This document shows, in pieces, positions 1-9,996 of a DNA stretch of 64,000 bases. A program made the position numbers and the translations under genes. This stretch comes from Hirsutella rhossiliensis (lineage: Eukaryota; Ascomycota; Sordariomycetes; Hypocreales; Ophiocordycipitaceae): the NCBI RefSeq assembly GCF_020360975.1, contig NW_025408685.1, forward strand, positions 868,001 through 932,000, written 5' to 3'. The notes beneath the pieces are model-generated. The model had not been told where the DNA came from. It saw only the letters and a program-made list of their open reading frames with translations, and ran no database searches. Within the stretch, counting starts at the first letter, position 1. Each line of letters begins with the position of its first letter.

Positions 1-1273
1 TGCGAAAACCACGAGCTTCCACATTTCAAGGACACCACGGTAGTTGTGGGGTACGGTCGTGGAGACGTTGCTCCGAGACAGCGGCTCGTCTTGTCTCCCG
101 CCGCAAGGACCGCCTCCTTGTCGCGCGAATTTAACGTTGCCTGCGATTGCTCAGTATTAGAGCCACCGTCGCTGTCTTCCTTGGCGTGCTTCCACTTGCG
201 CTTGGCGTTAAGTAGTACGTTCGAGTTGATATGGAAGATACAAAGCTGTTGTTGAGCGTCTGGAAACTGATCTTCCAGTGCCGCCTTCATCTGTTGGTCG
301 AAGTCCGTGATCACAACGTTGGGTAGTTGAATTCCATGCCTCTCAACCAACTGCCTAATCCCTTCAGCGAGGAATTGGAAGCCTTCACGCCTTTCGTTAT
401 CGATCAAGCCGAAAGCAGCGTTGTAGACCGACTTGAGGCAAGTTTGACCCGTCGCCTGGAAGAGCGGGAGCTTGAAGCGATTTGTGTTGTAAGTGTTGTC
501 GAAGCTTATCACCTCCGGGAAGCGTTTCCACATACGGATACAGTATGGAAAGGTCCATACCAACCCAACAAGGCGGTCAGGTTCGGTCTCTGACCACTTG
601 GCGATATAGGGGATGCCCCTCTCGTCGAAAAGCTTGATTAACGCGGCTGTGGGGCTCATTCCGCCAAGATTCTCGCGGCGCAGAAGCGCCCTGGCGTTAT
701 ATATGTCCCTTCTCATATAGACGGTTCCTGGGTGGCTGTCCCGAACAAGTCCCCCTACATCACGTGCCCGGATGCCAACTCGCCGGCTTGTTGTTTCGAT
801 TGTTGCCTTGACAGGGTTTGTAAGTCTTCGGTGAACTGGGTGCGCGGAGAGGCTAATACTCCGTTCGTGGTTATGTTGGCCGTGCTCAGGGTCGGGAAAT
901 GCTCGTAGCGTCCACATATAGCTGTTCTCTGCCAAGCCTTCCGCGATCACCTTCCACTTGCAGCCGGACTTGCGTGACCGCCTCTGGCGAAGCCCAGTCC
1001 CCTCAGACGGGCGTGGCTGACCGTACCGATCGCACTCCAATACGTATCGCGTCTTTCTGGCTCGACTCCCAGTTCCATTTCGCCTGACAACGCCAAACCC
1101 GTTCGTTTTTGCGAATGCGTTCACCTCGGCGTGAAGGGCCTCGATCGATGGAGCTGCAGTACCGGGGATTTGTGGATTGGGAATAGGTTCAACGTCGCTA
1201 TAATCCCCACACTCGGCGTCGGAGAAGCCGTTCCACTCTTCGTACTCCTGTCCATCTTGGCTCAACGATGATA
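1..1273 (-). CDS. MULE (Mutator-like) transposase, FAR1-type, C-terminus outside window
   Basis: The minus frame encodes a FAR1/WRKY-GCM1-like DNA-binding region (about 1080-830; Cys/His pattern around ECDRYGQ, SGCKWKV and HNHE) followed by a MULE transposase core. The core shows VISFDNTYNTNRFKLPLF (first catalytic Asp; about 540-480), VVITDFDQQMKAAL (second Asp; about 320-280) and QLCIFHIN (C-x2-H; about 250-230). Such enzymes cut and paste Mutator-like DNA transposons. The frame runs off the left window edge, so the third acidic residue and the SWIM finger are not visible. No ATG in this frame marks a clear start; the frame stays open beyond 1273, so the N-terminal boundary is arbitrary. 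It is a different family from the MULE at 5648-8105. I did not find its terminal repeats. Confidence 0.85.
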
Positions 1274-1846
1274 CTAGTGGAGTGGGCGACGCAATACGGC
1301 CGTGGCAATCGTCTCCACGTTCCCAAATAGCTTGCCGTGGGCGGACGCTTCTCGACACTTGGCCAACTCGCGAGCCAATAAGGAATCTGTCTCCGCCAGC
1401 TCCCAGGCCAAGGTCAAGGCAGGCTGGAAGCGGGCCACAACCTGCTTGCGGGCATCGACTTCCTCCACCCTCAAGAGGCAGCGTAGACGCTGTCTCTCGA
1501 GTTTGTCTGCATCAGGAATTCCTGTGGTGAACAACCGCCGAGCCCCACCTCCTCGGAAGCTATCATCCAAGAATATTTGTGACTGACGTAGTTTCCACCA
1601 GGGCTCGTCGACGCCACGAGAGCCGTGTGGTCTTGGCAGGCTAGTGAAGTAGCTTTCTGGCCATGTCGCGAAGAGATTGTATAACGCATCATCGTCGTTA
1701 AGGCCGTAATACGGTTCAGGATTGAAAGGAGGCTGAGCCCGAGCCCGTGATGCAAGTCTACGGCGCTTGCATGGAGGCAAGCCCGGAAGGGATCTACTAC
1801 AGCCGTCGCCGCTGTTGGCAGCAGTTGGGTCTTCGTGCAATGTCAT
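1274..1846 (-). CDS. hypothetical protein upstream of the MULE transposase
   Basis: This is a 190-codon frame starting with ATG at 1846 and ending with TAG at 1274. The product has a basic stretch near the start (CKRRRLASRARA), a Trp/Pro-rich middle, and an alpha-helical, charged C-terminal half (LERQRLRCLLRVEEVDARK onward). I recognise no domain. It lies immediately upstream of the MULE transposase on the same strand but in a different frame, and the transposase frame overlaps its end. It may be an accessory ORF of the same element, an upstream exon whose splice I could not place, or chance. Codon choice is compatible with coding but not decisive. Confidence 0.35.
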   Translation of the reverse strand: MTLHEDPTAANSGDGCSRSLPGLPPCKRRRLASRARAQPPFNPEPYYGLNDDDALYNLFATWPESYFTSLPRPHGSRGVDEPWWKLRQSQIFLDDSFRGGGARRLFTTGIPDADKLERQRLRCLLRVEEVDARKQVVARFQPALTLAWELAETDSLLARELAKCREASAHGKLFGNVETIATAVLRRPLH

Positions 1847-1849
1847 GCC

Positions 1850-3128
1850 GGTTGGTGCTTAACCGAATGATTGCTCAGACGGAAAGTTGGTTGTGGGAGA
1901 GTTAGTTGTCACTACAGAACTGGCAGCTGGGATGTCACCCCCCCTTCTGCCAGGTGGTGGGGCTACAGACCCTGCCACGTGCAAGGACCAGGCGGCAGAA
2001 TTTTTGGCCCAATTAAAAACCGCCGCCCGTGTAAGGAGCGCCCGTGTAGTAAAGTGGTTGGGCCCGTATATCAATTGCCATTCAGATACCCTCCAGACCA
2101 TCATAGTGTGAGGGAACGACCACATGACTTTCATACTTCGTGAATAGTCTCACTTTATAAATATTGTGTAAATAGCTTAAGTCAGAGTTTTCCTTAGGAA
2201 TCTCTTTCTCTCCTTGTGAACAATCACTTTGTCCAAGTCGCATTGACCTTGCTCGTGGGCCTGAACCGTCACACATTGTCACATAGGGACTTTTTGACCG
2301 GGACTCCTAAATACGGCAATCGTGTCACAGTTATGTGCTACTCTCGCTTTGGGAAGCCAAGATATGCGCTACCTACCGGTACCCTTTGAATGAGGAATGA
2401 CAAGGGTGCTGTTTTGGATGGCTTTTAAGTAGCTCAAATCTATGCTACACCAATCGAGGAGAGAGAGCGTTGTTGGTCTGCTTCCAGGTCGTGCCCTCGT
2501 CTGGGATCCTGTCAACTCGATCCAACAGAAGATAGGGTTCCGTAAGGGCATTACCCAAGGCTGATACGTTTTACCCCAGCTTCAAGAGCGTTTTGTTTCC
2601 TTTTTGCGTGGGCAAATTTCCGTGGACACCATTGGTACAGCACTGCCCGACTTGACGCTGACGTCTCTCCTCATCTTAGTCACAATGCCTCGCACCTTCT
2701 TCACTGTTGGACCCATCTCGCGGATTCATCGACTGAGCAGGTTAAGTGCCTTTATATTTTATATAAAACTTGTTGTGCATGATTTAATCCGAGATGATAA
2801 AAATAACGGATCGTTCCAGACACCAGACGAATCGGCGATCCGGCGTTCTACCTGGGGTTTTGTGTATGCATGCACACCGCGAAACCTCGCTCGATGAATA
2901 AATAAGGCGGAAACACATGGCAGAGATGGGCGGCATGGAGCAATATGCCTAGGGATTTCCCAAGCAGGAAGTTGCAGGCAAGGCGAGCTAAAGGGCAGCA
3001 CATATGTGTGCTACCCGTGATGTCCCCCTTTCCCAGGGGGCGGCGATTATGCCGGTGGGGGGTAGCCCATTAATATGCTACTGACCCTTCTCGACCACGA
3101 GGAGGGATAATCGTTACTAAGCTGGCGC
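1850..3128. other. no gene recognised
   Basis: No convincing frame, RNA gene or repeat is visible here. The part near 1990-2060 is rich in short G/C runs and may hold the right end of the left-hand MULE, but no matching inverted copy is inside the window. Confidence 0.4.
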
Positions 3129-3135
3129 GCATGCA
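3129..3135. repeat. probable target-site duplication of the MULE, left copy
   Basis: GCATGCA directly precedes the left end of the 72-bp inverted repeat, and the same 7 bp directly follows the right end (8477-8483). MULEs usually duplicate 8-10 bp and this sequence is nearly palindromic, so the call is moderate. Confidence 0.5.
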
Positions 3136-3331
3136 GGGGAGCCAATAACGTAATCCACCCCCTTCCCGGTCAGACCCCCTACTCGGTCAAAAATTCCCCA
3201 CCGACTAGACCCGCACCTTACGCGAGACAAACGGAGCACAATACCACGACATATTTACTCCAAGAGACAAGTAACTCGATTAGGACTATCTATTACACGT
3301 ACGGGCAGTGTGTTCAAAAGACCTGCACTTA

Positions 3332-3720
3332 CTACACCGTGGTGGTGCACGCTGTCTTGGGACACTCAGCTCTTCTATAAGTCGTTGGTCCCGCTCCTTC
3401 TTCCCGCCGTCGCTTGGCCCGCTCATCTTCCTTTGCTCTCTGTTTCTTGACCCGCTCCTCTTCCTTTTCTCGCCGTAGCTTGAACCATTCCTCGTTCTCT
3501 TGTCGCCGTCGCTCGGCCCGCTCTTCTCCTTCTTGTCGTCGCTTGGCCCGCTCCTCGTCCTTCTCTCGCCGGCGCTTAGTCCTCTCCTCTTCTTCCACTC
3601 TCCGTCGCTTAACCCGCTCTTCTTCTTCTTCTCTCCGTTGCTTTATCCTAACCGTGCCCTCTGCAACCGATAGAGTACCGCCGTCGCCAATGTATTCACG
3701 GCGCTGTTCTTTCTCTGCTT
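3332..3720 (-). other. Arg/Glu-rich coiled-coil tail in an overlapping frame of the pogo-1 gene
   Basis: This minus frame overlaps the end of the transposase gene and continues to 3332. It reads REYIGDGGTLSVAEG and then about 90 residues of repeated E/K/R blocks (such as RREEEEERVKRRR), a likely coiled coil or basic tail. It looks like the true C-terminal extension of the transposase, displaced by a frameshift near 3710-3760. The relic copy at 50700-50760 has the same relative framing, so the shift may be old or the short form may be the real end. Confidence 0.5.
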
Positions 3721-5145
3721 TCGCCGCTGGTTTTCTGACCGAAGTTGCCGGTTTTCGTCGGCAAGGAGGGCGGCGCTGTGCATGGCCATTTGACATCCTT
3801 TGATAAGCTGGTTGATAGCTTGTGAAACTGGCGAGTCTGTATTTTGTGGCCGGCGTTGAAGAAGCCTTTCGGCGTGAGTGGTAAGCTGGTTGACGTTATG
3901 CGGAGTCTTGGCTGCTTCCAGGCTCTTGTTGGGACTTGGAGTATTCTTGTCGCCGTGATCGTTACCGACTTTGTCAACCTGAACTTGTAACCGCGATAAT
4001 ACTCTGTTTGGGTCAAACGGAAAAAGGCCTGTTGCCATAAATCCGCTTCGGATATTCGACGGCGAAAGTGCTTGTCGGCGAGCGTCTAAGTACATGGGAA
4101 GGAAGTCCTGCTTGTCGATATGATGGATCCCAGCGAGCATTTTCTCTTGAACCTTTCGGCCGTATATGGTTTTCAACGGCGAAAAGCACCCGACATCAAG
4201 AGGCTGCAAGAGATGTGAGGAATGTGCAGGCATTTGGAGTACTACGATGGAATTGGCCGTACAGTACTTGTCAAATTCCGGCGTGACGTGACTGCCGTGC
4301 CCGTCGAGAATAAGAAGTCGATGCGTACCAACCGTACGGCGCCGTGTATTCGGATCAAAGACTTCCTTTAACCAATTCAAAGCAAGGTCGTCGGAAGTCC
4401 AGCCATTCTCACTAACGGCGATATGCCAGTCATCGGGCACTCCTGATTCGTACCAGCTTGCTTGGTGTAACTTGCCCTGGAAGATAACCTTCGCCGGTAA
4501 AGCCCAACCTTGGCAGTTGATAGACTCGATCACAGTAACCCATTCTCGATTTCCAGGCTGCGTGAGTACTGCCCGACCTCGCCGGTCAGACCGGGTAAGG
4601 ACTCTCGCCGTTGCAGCGACTCCCATTTGAAACCCCGTCTCATCAAAGTTATAGACATCCTCGTCAAGAATCCCCCATTTCTGTTTCGTCGCCGCGACTC
4701 GATCGTACCATCCTTGGATCTTTTGGGGGTCTTCGCATTTGGCTCGTTGGTAGTCGTATCGGCGAGAGTACTTTGCCTTGATTTCGCCGTGGCGGCCAAC
4801 AAACTTCCGCACCCAGTTTTCCCCGACAGGATCTTTGCCTCGCTCGGAAAGCAATAAGTTGGCCATCCGACGAGTGTAAGCCACTGTCGGCGGCATCCCT
4901 CGCTCGTCCATCGACAAGATCCATTGTACCAGGGCAGTCTCTTCCGTCGCCGTCAACTTCAGGTTGTTCATCTGAGCGTCGCGTCGGCGAATGACACCGC
5001 GCAGTCGATCAGATACTGTCGATTGAGGGACGTCGTATGCGGCCGCAGCCTTGCGGGTACTTTTGAATTGGCCCTGCTGATAGGCCCTGACGGCGAGCAG
5101 GACCCGTTCTTCGCGTGGAACCGATTGGTCTCCCGTTGCCGTCAT
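3643..5145 (-). CDS. Fot1/pogo-type DDE transposase, family 1
   Basis: This is a 500-aa product starting at ATG 5145, inside the 42-bp TIRs. Domains in order: a psq-like helix-turn-helix (about residues 10-55, including STRKAAAAYDVPQSTVSDRL), a CENP-B/Tc5-type DNA-binding region (about 65-130), and a DDE_1 catalytic core with YNFDETGF, LLILDGHGSH and LLQPLDVGCFSPLK carrying the three acidic residues. No stop interrupts it. It excises and inserts its element at TA dinucleotides. The last residues may be frameshifted: the motif REYIGDGGTLSV, which I associate with the C-termini of related fungal transposases, is read in an overlapping frame here, not in this one. The enzyme may still be functional because the catalytic core is complete. 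Confidence 0.93.
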   Translation of the reverse strand: MTATGDQSVPREERVLLAVRAYQQGQFKSTRKAAAAYDVPQSTVSDRLRGVIRRRDAQMNNLKLTATEETALVQWILSMDERGMPPTVAYTRRMANLLLSERGKDPVGENWVRKFVGRHGEIKAKYSRRYDYQRAKCEDPQKIQGWYDRVAATKQKWGILDEDVYNFDETGFQMGVAATARVLTRSDRRGRAVLTQPGNREWVTVIESINCQGWALPAKVIFQGKLHQASWYESGVPDDWHIAVSENGWTSDDLALNWLKEVFDPNTRRRTVGTHRLLILDGHGSHVTPEFDKYCTANSIVVLQMPAHSSHLLQPLDVGCFSPLKTIYGRKVQEKMLAGIHHIDKQDFLPMYLDARRQALSPSNIRSGFMATGLFPFDPNRVLSRLQVQVDKVGNDHGDKNTPSPNKSLEAAKTPHNVNQLTTHAERLLQRRPQNTDSPVSQAINQLIKGCQMAMHSAALLADENRQLRSENQRRKQRKNSAVNTLATAVLYRLQRARLG

Positions 5146-5241
5146 AGTGCTCGGTTTGTCTTGCCATAAGTGTGGGTCGCCGCGTGGAGACTTTTTCTGA
5201 CCGAGTAGGGGGTCTGACCGGGAAGGGGGTGGATTACGTTA

Positions 5242-5301
5242 GAGGCGCGGACCCCCGCGCCTTTAAAGTCGGCGCGGACGTCCGCGCCTGTTATGTAAGC
5301 C
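5242..5301 (+). repeat. left MULE TIR, inner 60 bp
   Basis: This continues the left TIR after the pogo insertion; the outer 12 bp are at 3136-3147. It contains two G/C-rich imperfect palindromes (5244-5261 and about 5271-5288), which are also present in the right TIR. Confidence 0.85.
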
Positions 5302-5647
5302 CAGGCGGAAGATAGTCGGGCCGCCCCCTGACCTGTACTCTCCTTTTCTATTGCATGTGGCAAACTGTCGCACAGAGAGCCAGCCTCATATAGCATACCA
5401 TCTGCGCTCAGAGTAGTTGTCCGCGGAAGCGATGCTATAATCCGCATATTAAGGTCGAGCGCCTGCATGCGTGGTGCTTGGACCCCATTGAGGCCAAAGC
5501 TCAAACGCAGGCTGCATTAAACCTCGCAGGCGGCCTCGGTTACAAGGGTTCTGCACCACGTCCACAAAGCAGGAGTTTCCTTTCCTTTGTGTATAAAGAG
5601 CTGCTCACTGTCGTGCACTACAGCTAGCTCTTCAAGATAATTCCAAT

Positions 5648-8105
5648 ATGGGGCTTACTGAATTCCCTGACGATTGCCTTCCTCCTGAGGGCCAGTTCGA
5701 CTCGCGAGAGTCTCTTCTTGCCTCAATTAATGCGTGGGCGGCTCCAGAGGCTATGCCTTCACCACAGGCAAGTCCACGAGAGACCCGCGGTCCGGAAGAC
5801 GCACAGTCATATTTGCCTGCGATCGTGGAGGTAGACTTGGGGCTCATACAAGCAGGACCAGAAGCCAGCTGATCGGCAACGGTCTACAAGCTCCCGTATC
5901 ACTGGATGCCAGTTTTCCATCAATGCGAAAGAGAGCCTTGATAAGTCGTACTGGTATGTCAGGCATCGCCCAGGCGAGGAGAAGTCGGTCCACAACCATG
6001 AGCCCAGTCTGCATATTACAGCACATCCAGCTCATCGTGCCCTCTCCTCAACTGACCAGTCAGCTATTGGGAACCTCTCAAGCGCTGGCATAGCACCAAA
6101 GGATATCCGGACATATATGCGCCAGAGCTCTCAGACTGCCCAAGGAGCGACACAGCAAGACATATATAACTGTATCGCACAGCGCAGACGAGAGCTCCTT
6201 GCTGGCCAGAGCACAATGCATGCCCTTGCCAATGAGCTTGACAACGAGGGGTTCCAGAGCCGCATACAGCTTGATCATGATGGCCGAGTCACAGCAGTCT
6301 TATTCGCACACCCAGCGTCTCTAGGATACCTCAACGCATACCCAGAATTACTACTGCTAGACTGCACATACAAGACGAACAAATATAAGATGCCACTGCT
6401 CGATATGATCGGCGTTGATGCCTGTCAGCGGTCATTCTGTATTGCCTTTGCCTTCCTCAGTGGTGAAGACGAAAATGACTATATCTGGGCACTGGACCAA
6501 CTCCAATCGATATACGAGTTATATGACATTCGCCAGCCATCGGTTATCCTGACAGATCGCTGCCTCGCCTGCATAAACGCAATTTCCCGGTGCTTTCCTG
6601 CGTCCAAGTCTCTGCTTTGCATCTGGCATGCGAATAAGGCGGTGCTTAGCTATTGCAAACCAGCTTTCGACCGTGACGATGAGGACTCTAATAGTGATGA
6701 GAGGTGGGCTGAGTTCTTTGGGTATTGGCACTCAATCGTGGGCTCGAAAGATGAGGAGACATTTGATCAACAAGTTGAAGAGCTCGAGAAGCGCTTTGTG
6801 CCACGATACGTCAAGGAGGTTAGCTACATACGGGAAACCTGGTTGGACCCGTATAAGGAAAAGCTCGTCAAGGCCTGGGTCGATCAATATGCTCACTTCG
6901 GCAATGTGGCTACTTCCCGGGTGGAAGGCATCCACGCATTATTGAAGAGTCACCTTAAGAAGTCAACATTAGACCTCTTCGAGGCAACGAGGGCAATCAA
7001 GCAAGCTCTCCTCAACCAACTGGCCGAGCTACAAGCCAACCAAGCCAGGCAGCATATACGGATGCCAATTGAGCTCTCTGGAACCGTATATAGCACGGTA
7101 CGTGGCTGGGTATCACACGAAGCCTTGCGACAGGTTGCAAAGCAACACAAGCGCCTCAACGAGAAAAACACCCCATCTTGCACAGGCAGCTTCACCAAGT
7201 CTCGCGGTCTCCTTGTGCGCACGCATTACAGTCTCTCATAGTGGAAGATCTGCCCTCCGGCTACAACATTTTCATACACATTGGCGCCTTCGACGGGATA
7301 ACAAAGAGATTGGTCAGGTCCTCATAGAGCCTCGTCGGCGACTAGACCAACTTGTCGCCGCATCAAGGATATCACAGTCATCCACACAGCGCGAGCCAAG
7401 TGCATTTGAAGCCATAGAGTCAGATCTACGGCCAAAGGCGCCGCCTACATGCAGCAAATGCCACCAGCAAGGGCACATCATGACATCTCGCAATTGTCCT
7501 TTACGCTATAGCGACATACTGCAGCGGGCAGAGGCACGGGCGGCACAGACTGCAGAGACTGCAGCAATTGCAGGGACTGCACAGACTGCACAGACTGTAC
7601 AGACGGTAGCAGTTCCAGAGACTGCGCAGACTGCAGCAGTCATGGAGAAAATGACAGTTGCAGTCACTACGGTCTCTACAGTCTCTACAGCAATTGCAGA
7701 GACTACAGAGACTACAGAGAATCTATTATATGATGACCCACGAGCCATCTATCAGAGGTATGTCAGGAAAGAGACTCTTGGTATAGAGCACAGCCTCGCG
7801 GCAGTCTCAAGACCAACCAGGCATACCGAAAGGCAATGGGCTTGCCATTGCGCTACAGCAAGACTGAATATGACTGGTGCCTCGACTGGAAGCAAATGTC
7901 AAGGAGCTGCGGCTCGAGGCAATGGACCAAGGTAGAGATGATGGCATACCTTGATTGGGATAAGGCAGAAGAAGAGCGATTAGATGCCCGGGTGGCCGAG
8001 GAAATTCAGGTGCAGCCTTTCTCACGAGAAAGAGGTACTGCAGGTATATGGGCTGACTGCGAGAGAGACTCAGAGGAACAGCAGGCATTTTATTCACATA
8101 TATAA
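5648..8105 (+). pseudogene. degraded MULE transposase gene
   Basis: The longest intact piece (6117-7241) has a MULE core: LLLLDCTYKTNKYKMPLLD, then VILTDRCLACINAI and LLCIWHAN. Upstream, FAR1-like sequence is spread over three frames: 5648-5735 (FDSRESLLASINAW), about 5735-5850 (RGYAFTTGK, ACDRGG) and about 5850-6116 (TGCQFSINAKESLDKSYWY), implying shifts near 5738 and 5850. After 7200 the SWIM-like Cys/His region breaks again. A zinc knuckle (CSKCHQQGH, about 7450) precedes a short repeat tract, and another shift near 7770 leads to a conserved tail (AMGLPLRYSKTEYDWCLDWK, 7836-8105). At least four single-base shifts make it unlikely to be active. It lies wholly inside the 72-bp TIRs. Confidence 0.85.
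7543..7722 (+). repeat. degenerate (CAGACTG)-type minisatellite in the MULE gene
   Basis: Imperfect tandem units of about 9-12 bp built on CAGACTGCA / CAGAGACTG encode a low-complexity run of Ala, Thr, Gln, Glu and Val (AQTAETAAIAGTAQTAQT). They sit between the zinc knuckle and the conserved tail of the MULE protein. Confidence 0.7.
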
Positions 8106-8404
8106 GTGGTGATGATGCCGGCGATGCGAAAATGTGAGGCAGATCGTGAGATCACCGACATGCACCGGCGTGTAGCACTGTAGCTGGCCAATTTTAAGGC
8201 GGTGAACTTCCCGCGCACCCTCCTTGCCACGCAACAGCGGCGCCCTTTGCGTCACGTCAATCTACCAAATAGGGAAGGCTATGGGTTCGAACCCTAAGGG
8301 ATATCCTCCTTTGCAATTAATTGAAGCTATATGTATGCAGCAAGCATGCTGTATCGGTGAGGCCGACTGCGAGCGCAGTTGGCGGCGGCCCAAATGGCCT
8401 GCCA

Positions 8405-8476
8405 GGCTTACATAACAGGCGCGGACGTCCGCGCCGACTTTAAAGGCGCGGGGGTCCGCGCCTCTATTGGCTCCCC
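8405..8476 (-). repeat. right MULE TIR (72 bp)
   Basis: This is the exact inverted counterpart of 3136-3147 joined to 5242-5301. It is followed by GCATGCA (8477-8483), the probable target duplication. Confidence 0.85.
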
Positions 8477-8765
8477 GCATGCAGCTGATGCGACGAGCCT
8501 GAGCTGCCCCACCACGCGTCGTTTTATGCCGAAAGAGGTTCAGCGGCAACCGCACGGTACGCCTGTCGGATTTCCCGCACAAGCCTTGCACCCTGCCTCT
8601 ACGCCGCAGGGGGTCCAGCCAACGGCATGACAGGAGGGTTTGGCAAATGGCCATATGCGTAGACCCCAAGCAACTCCTGTCGCCAGTACCGTTACTCCAC
8701 TGCTTTATGTGTGCCTGCCCTTCATCTTCCTTCCATCGTACTCATGAACCTCTGTCCAGTAGTTA

Positions 8766-9654
8766 TTAACGTGATTTGCCGCCGGCCGGACGGGCTGAGA
8801 AAATACTAGGTACATTTCTTGTAGCGAGATGCTTGATGACATTAGACATTTTGGACACATCCTGCTGGACGGGCCCTAACTCAGGGGTAAAGCCGGAATT
8901 ATTTTGGTGACGCTGGAATAGGAGTACTAGCTTCTGGAGAATTGGGCTTTGATGAGAGTGAGTGAGTGCACTGAGCTGGCCCAAGATGCCTTGTTTAGAT
9001 GTGGCTGATGCTAAGAGCCGACAGCAAGTGCACCAACCCCACATCGAGCAAAACCGCTGTAATAAATGCCTGTTTAGCATGCTATGTTCCGCCTACGCGC
9101 CGAGCGGCCTTGTCTGGTTGAAACGAAGGCTGGGTCTGAGTTATTATAGCCATTCGATGTGGATGCAGTAGTTCTCTGCGGGAGCCGTACCTCTTGTCTG
9201 AATGATCTTGTACTGAGCTTGCGCCCTGCATGCACGCCGCAGGTGACACGGCCAAGGACATGGCCATAAAGACATCAAATCCTACGACAGCGTCTGGGTG
9301 AAGTTTCAGCTCTTCCTCACATTCTAGGCGCAGCGGGGGTGCTGGCAGCTGCGGAGCTGGATTTCTGACATATAAGGCATCGAATGGCGCATGCATAGAC
9401 AAACCGGTAGTCATCACCCTTCACAAGACTTCTGCTACTCGAGCAAGCGCTGTCAAGCTACCTGCAATAAAATAATGGCATCGCATATTGTCACTCAAGG
9501 CTCGATTAGGTGCGGTCACCTCGACGATGTTGATCAAAAGAAGTGCAGCCATGACCAGCCATGCCGACTTGGAGTTCAACCCTTTCAGATCATCACCGAA
9601 AATTGCAAGAGGTGTATGCAGGACCCTCACAAAAGACTCCACCACAATTTCCAC
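8766..9654 (-). CDS. tentative spliced hypothetical protein
   Basis: Three minus-strand frames could be exons of one gene. The first (9654-9428) encodes a hydrophobic segment (SAWLVMAALLLINIVEVTA). A GTGAAG...GTCAG intron of about 60 nt (about 9368-9427) joins it in frame to NPAPQLPAPPLRLE and onward (to about 9200). A last frame ends at 8766 with HLATRNVPSIFSARPAGGKSR; the second splice could not be fixed. No domain is recognised. There is no ATG at the 5' side, so an earlier exon would be needed. It conflicts with the plus-strand frame at 9391-9996. I favour this strand for 9200-9650 because the opposite translation is unusually rich in Cys, His, Arg and Gln. Confidence 0.35.
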
Positions 9655-9996
9655 GACCTCAAAGATAAATCATCTCTACTCCGTTACTGGTATTGTCGAA
9701 AGCTCGGTGAGGATAGATATTTTTGGGGGCCGTCCAGGTTGGGTGTGGGAGTGGGCATTCCGGTTTTCAAGAGCATCAGCGCCGAAATGGAAATAAGTAT
9801 GCGCGAAGCATGGCGAGAAGAGTCCAGAAGATTTGTCAAATTGGCGAGTTGCGGTGCGAGCGCGGTTTTTATGGATGGTCTAGAACCGTGTTCTGTTGAT
9901 GAGTTGGACAGCGATAAGGGTAGAGCACTTTTAGAAAGGGCGATGGAGATGATTCTTGAAGAGACGAAAAAGCCGAAGGAATTGCCCAGTAATTAA
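9391..9996 (+). CDS. hypothetical protein, C-terminal half more credible
   Basis: This is a 201-codon frame from ATG 9391. The first half looks like antisense of the minus-strand frame and may not be coding. The second half (about 9720-9996) reads as an ordinary soluble helical protein (AEMEISMREAWREESRRFVK, then ALLERAMEMILEETKKP). The real gene may start at an unseen upstream exon and enter near 9700. No domain is recognised. Confidence 0.3.
   Translation: MHRQTGSHHPSQDFCYSSKRCQATCNKIMASHIVTQGSIRCGHLDDVDQKKCSHDQPCRLGVQPFQIITENCKRCMQDPHKRLHHNFHDLKDKSSLLRYWYCRKLGEDRYFWGPSRLGVGVGIPVFKSISAEMEISMREAWREESRRFVKLASCGASAVFMDGLEPCSVDELDSDKGRALLERAMEMILEETKKPKELPSN

Larger units (their letters stand above)
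3148..5239 (-). mobile_element. Fot1/pogo (Tc1-mariner) element, family 1
   Basis: It is bounded by perfect 42-bp inverted repeats (3148-3189 and 5198-5239) and by TA on both sides (3146-3147 and 5240-5241), the standard target duplication of this superfamily. The size is 2,092 bp. It carries one transposase gene on the minus strand. It sits inside the left TIR of the MULE. A relic of the same family, in the other orientation, is at 49879-50760. Confidence 0.95.
3136..8476 (+). mobile_element. MULE element with perfect 72-bp TIRs, carrying a nested pogo element
   Basis: The right TIR is 8405-8476. The left TIR is identical but is cut after 12 bp: 3136-3147 plus 5242-5301 together make 72 bp matching the reverse complement of the right copy at every position I checked. 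The gap between the two left pieces is a complete Fot1/pogo element plus one duplicated TA. Without it the MULE is about 3.25 kb. The interior carries a degraded transposase gene in plus orientation (5648-8105). Identical ends beside a frameshifted gene fit either recent mobilisation in trans or a consensus error affecting the gene. Confidence 0.85.

Noticed and set aside
3414..3803. Ser/Arg/Phe-rich plus-strand frame
   Set aside because: It is the antisense of the charged coiled-coil tail of the pogo transposase, which explains its composition.
7543..7722. CRISPR-like or regulatory repeat array
   Set aside because: Units are short, imperfect and without spacers, and they encode a low-complexity part of the MULE protein in a eukaryotic genome.
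8283..8294. GGGTTCGAACCC resembling a Pol III B box or tRNA T arm
   Set aside because: It is a perfect palindrome inside the MULE with no A box, acceptor stem or D arm at suitable distance.
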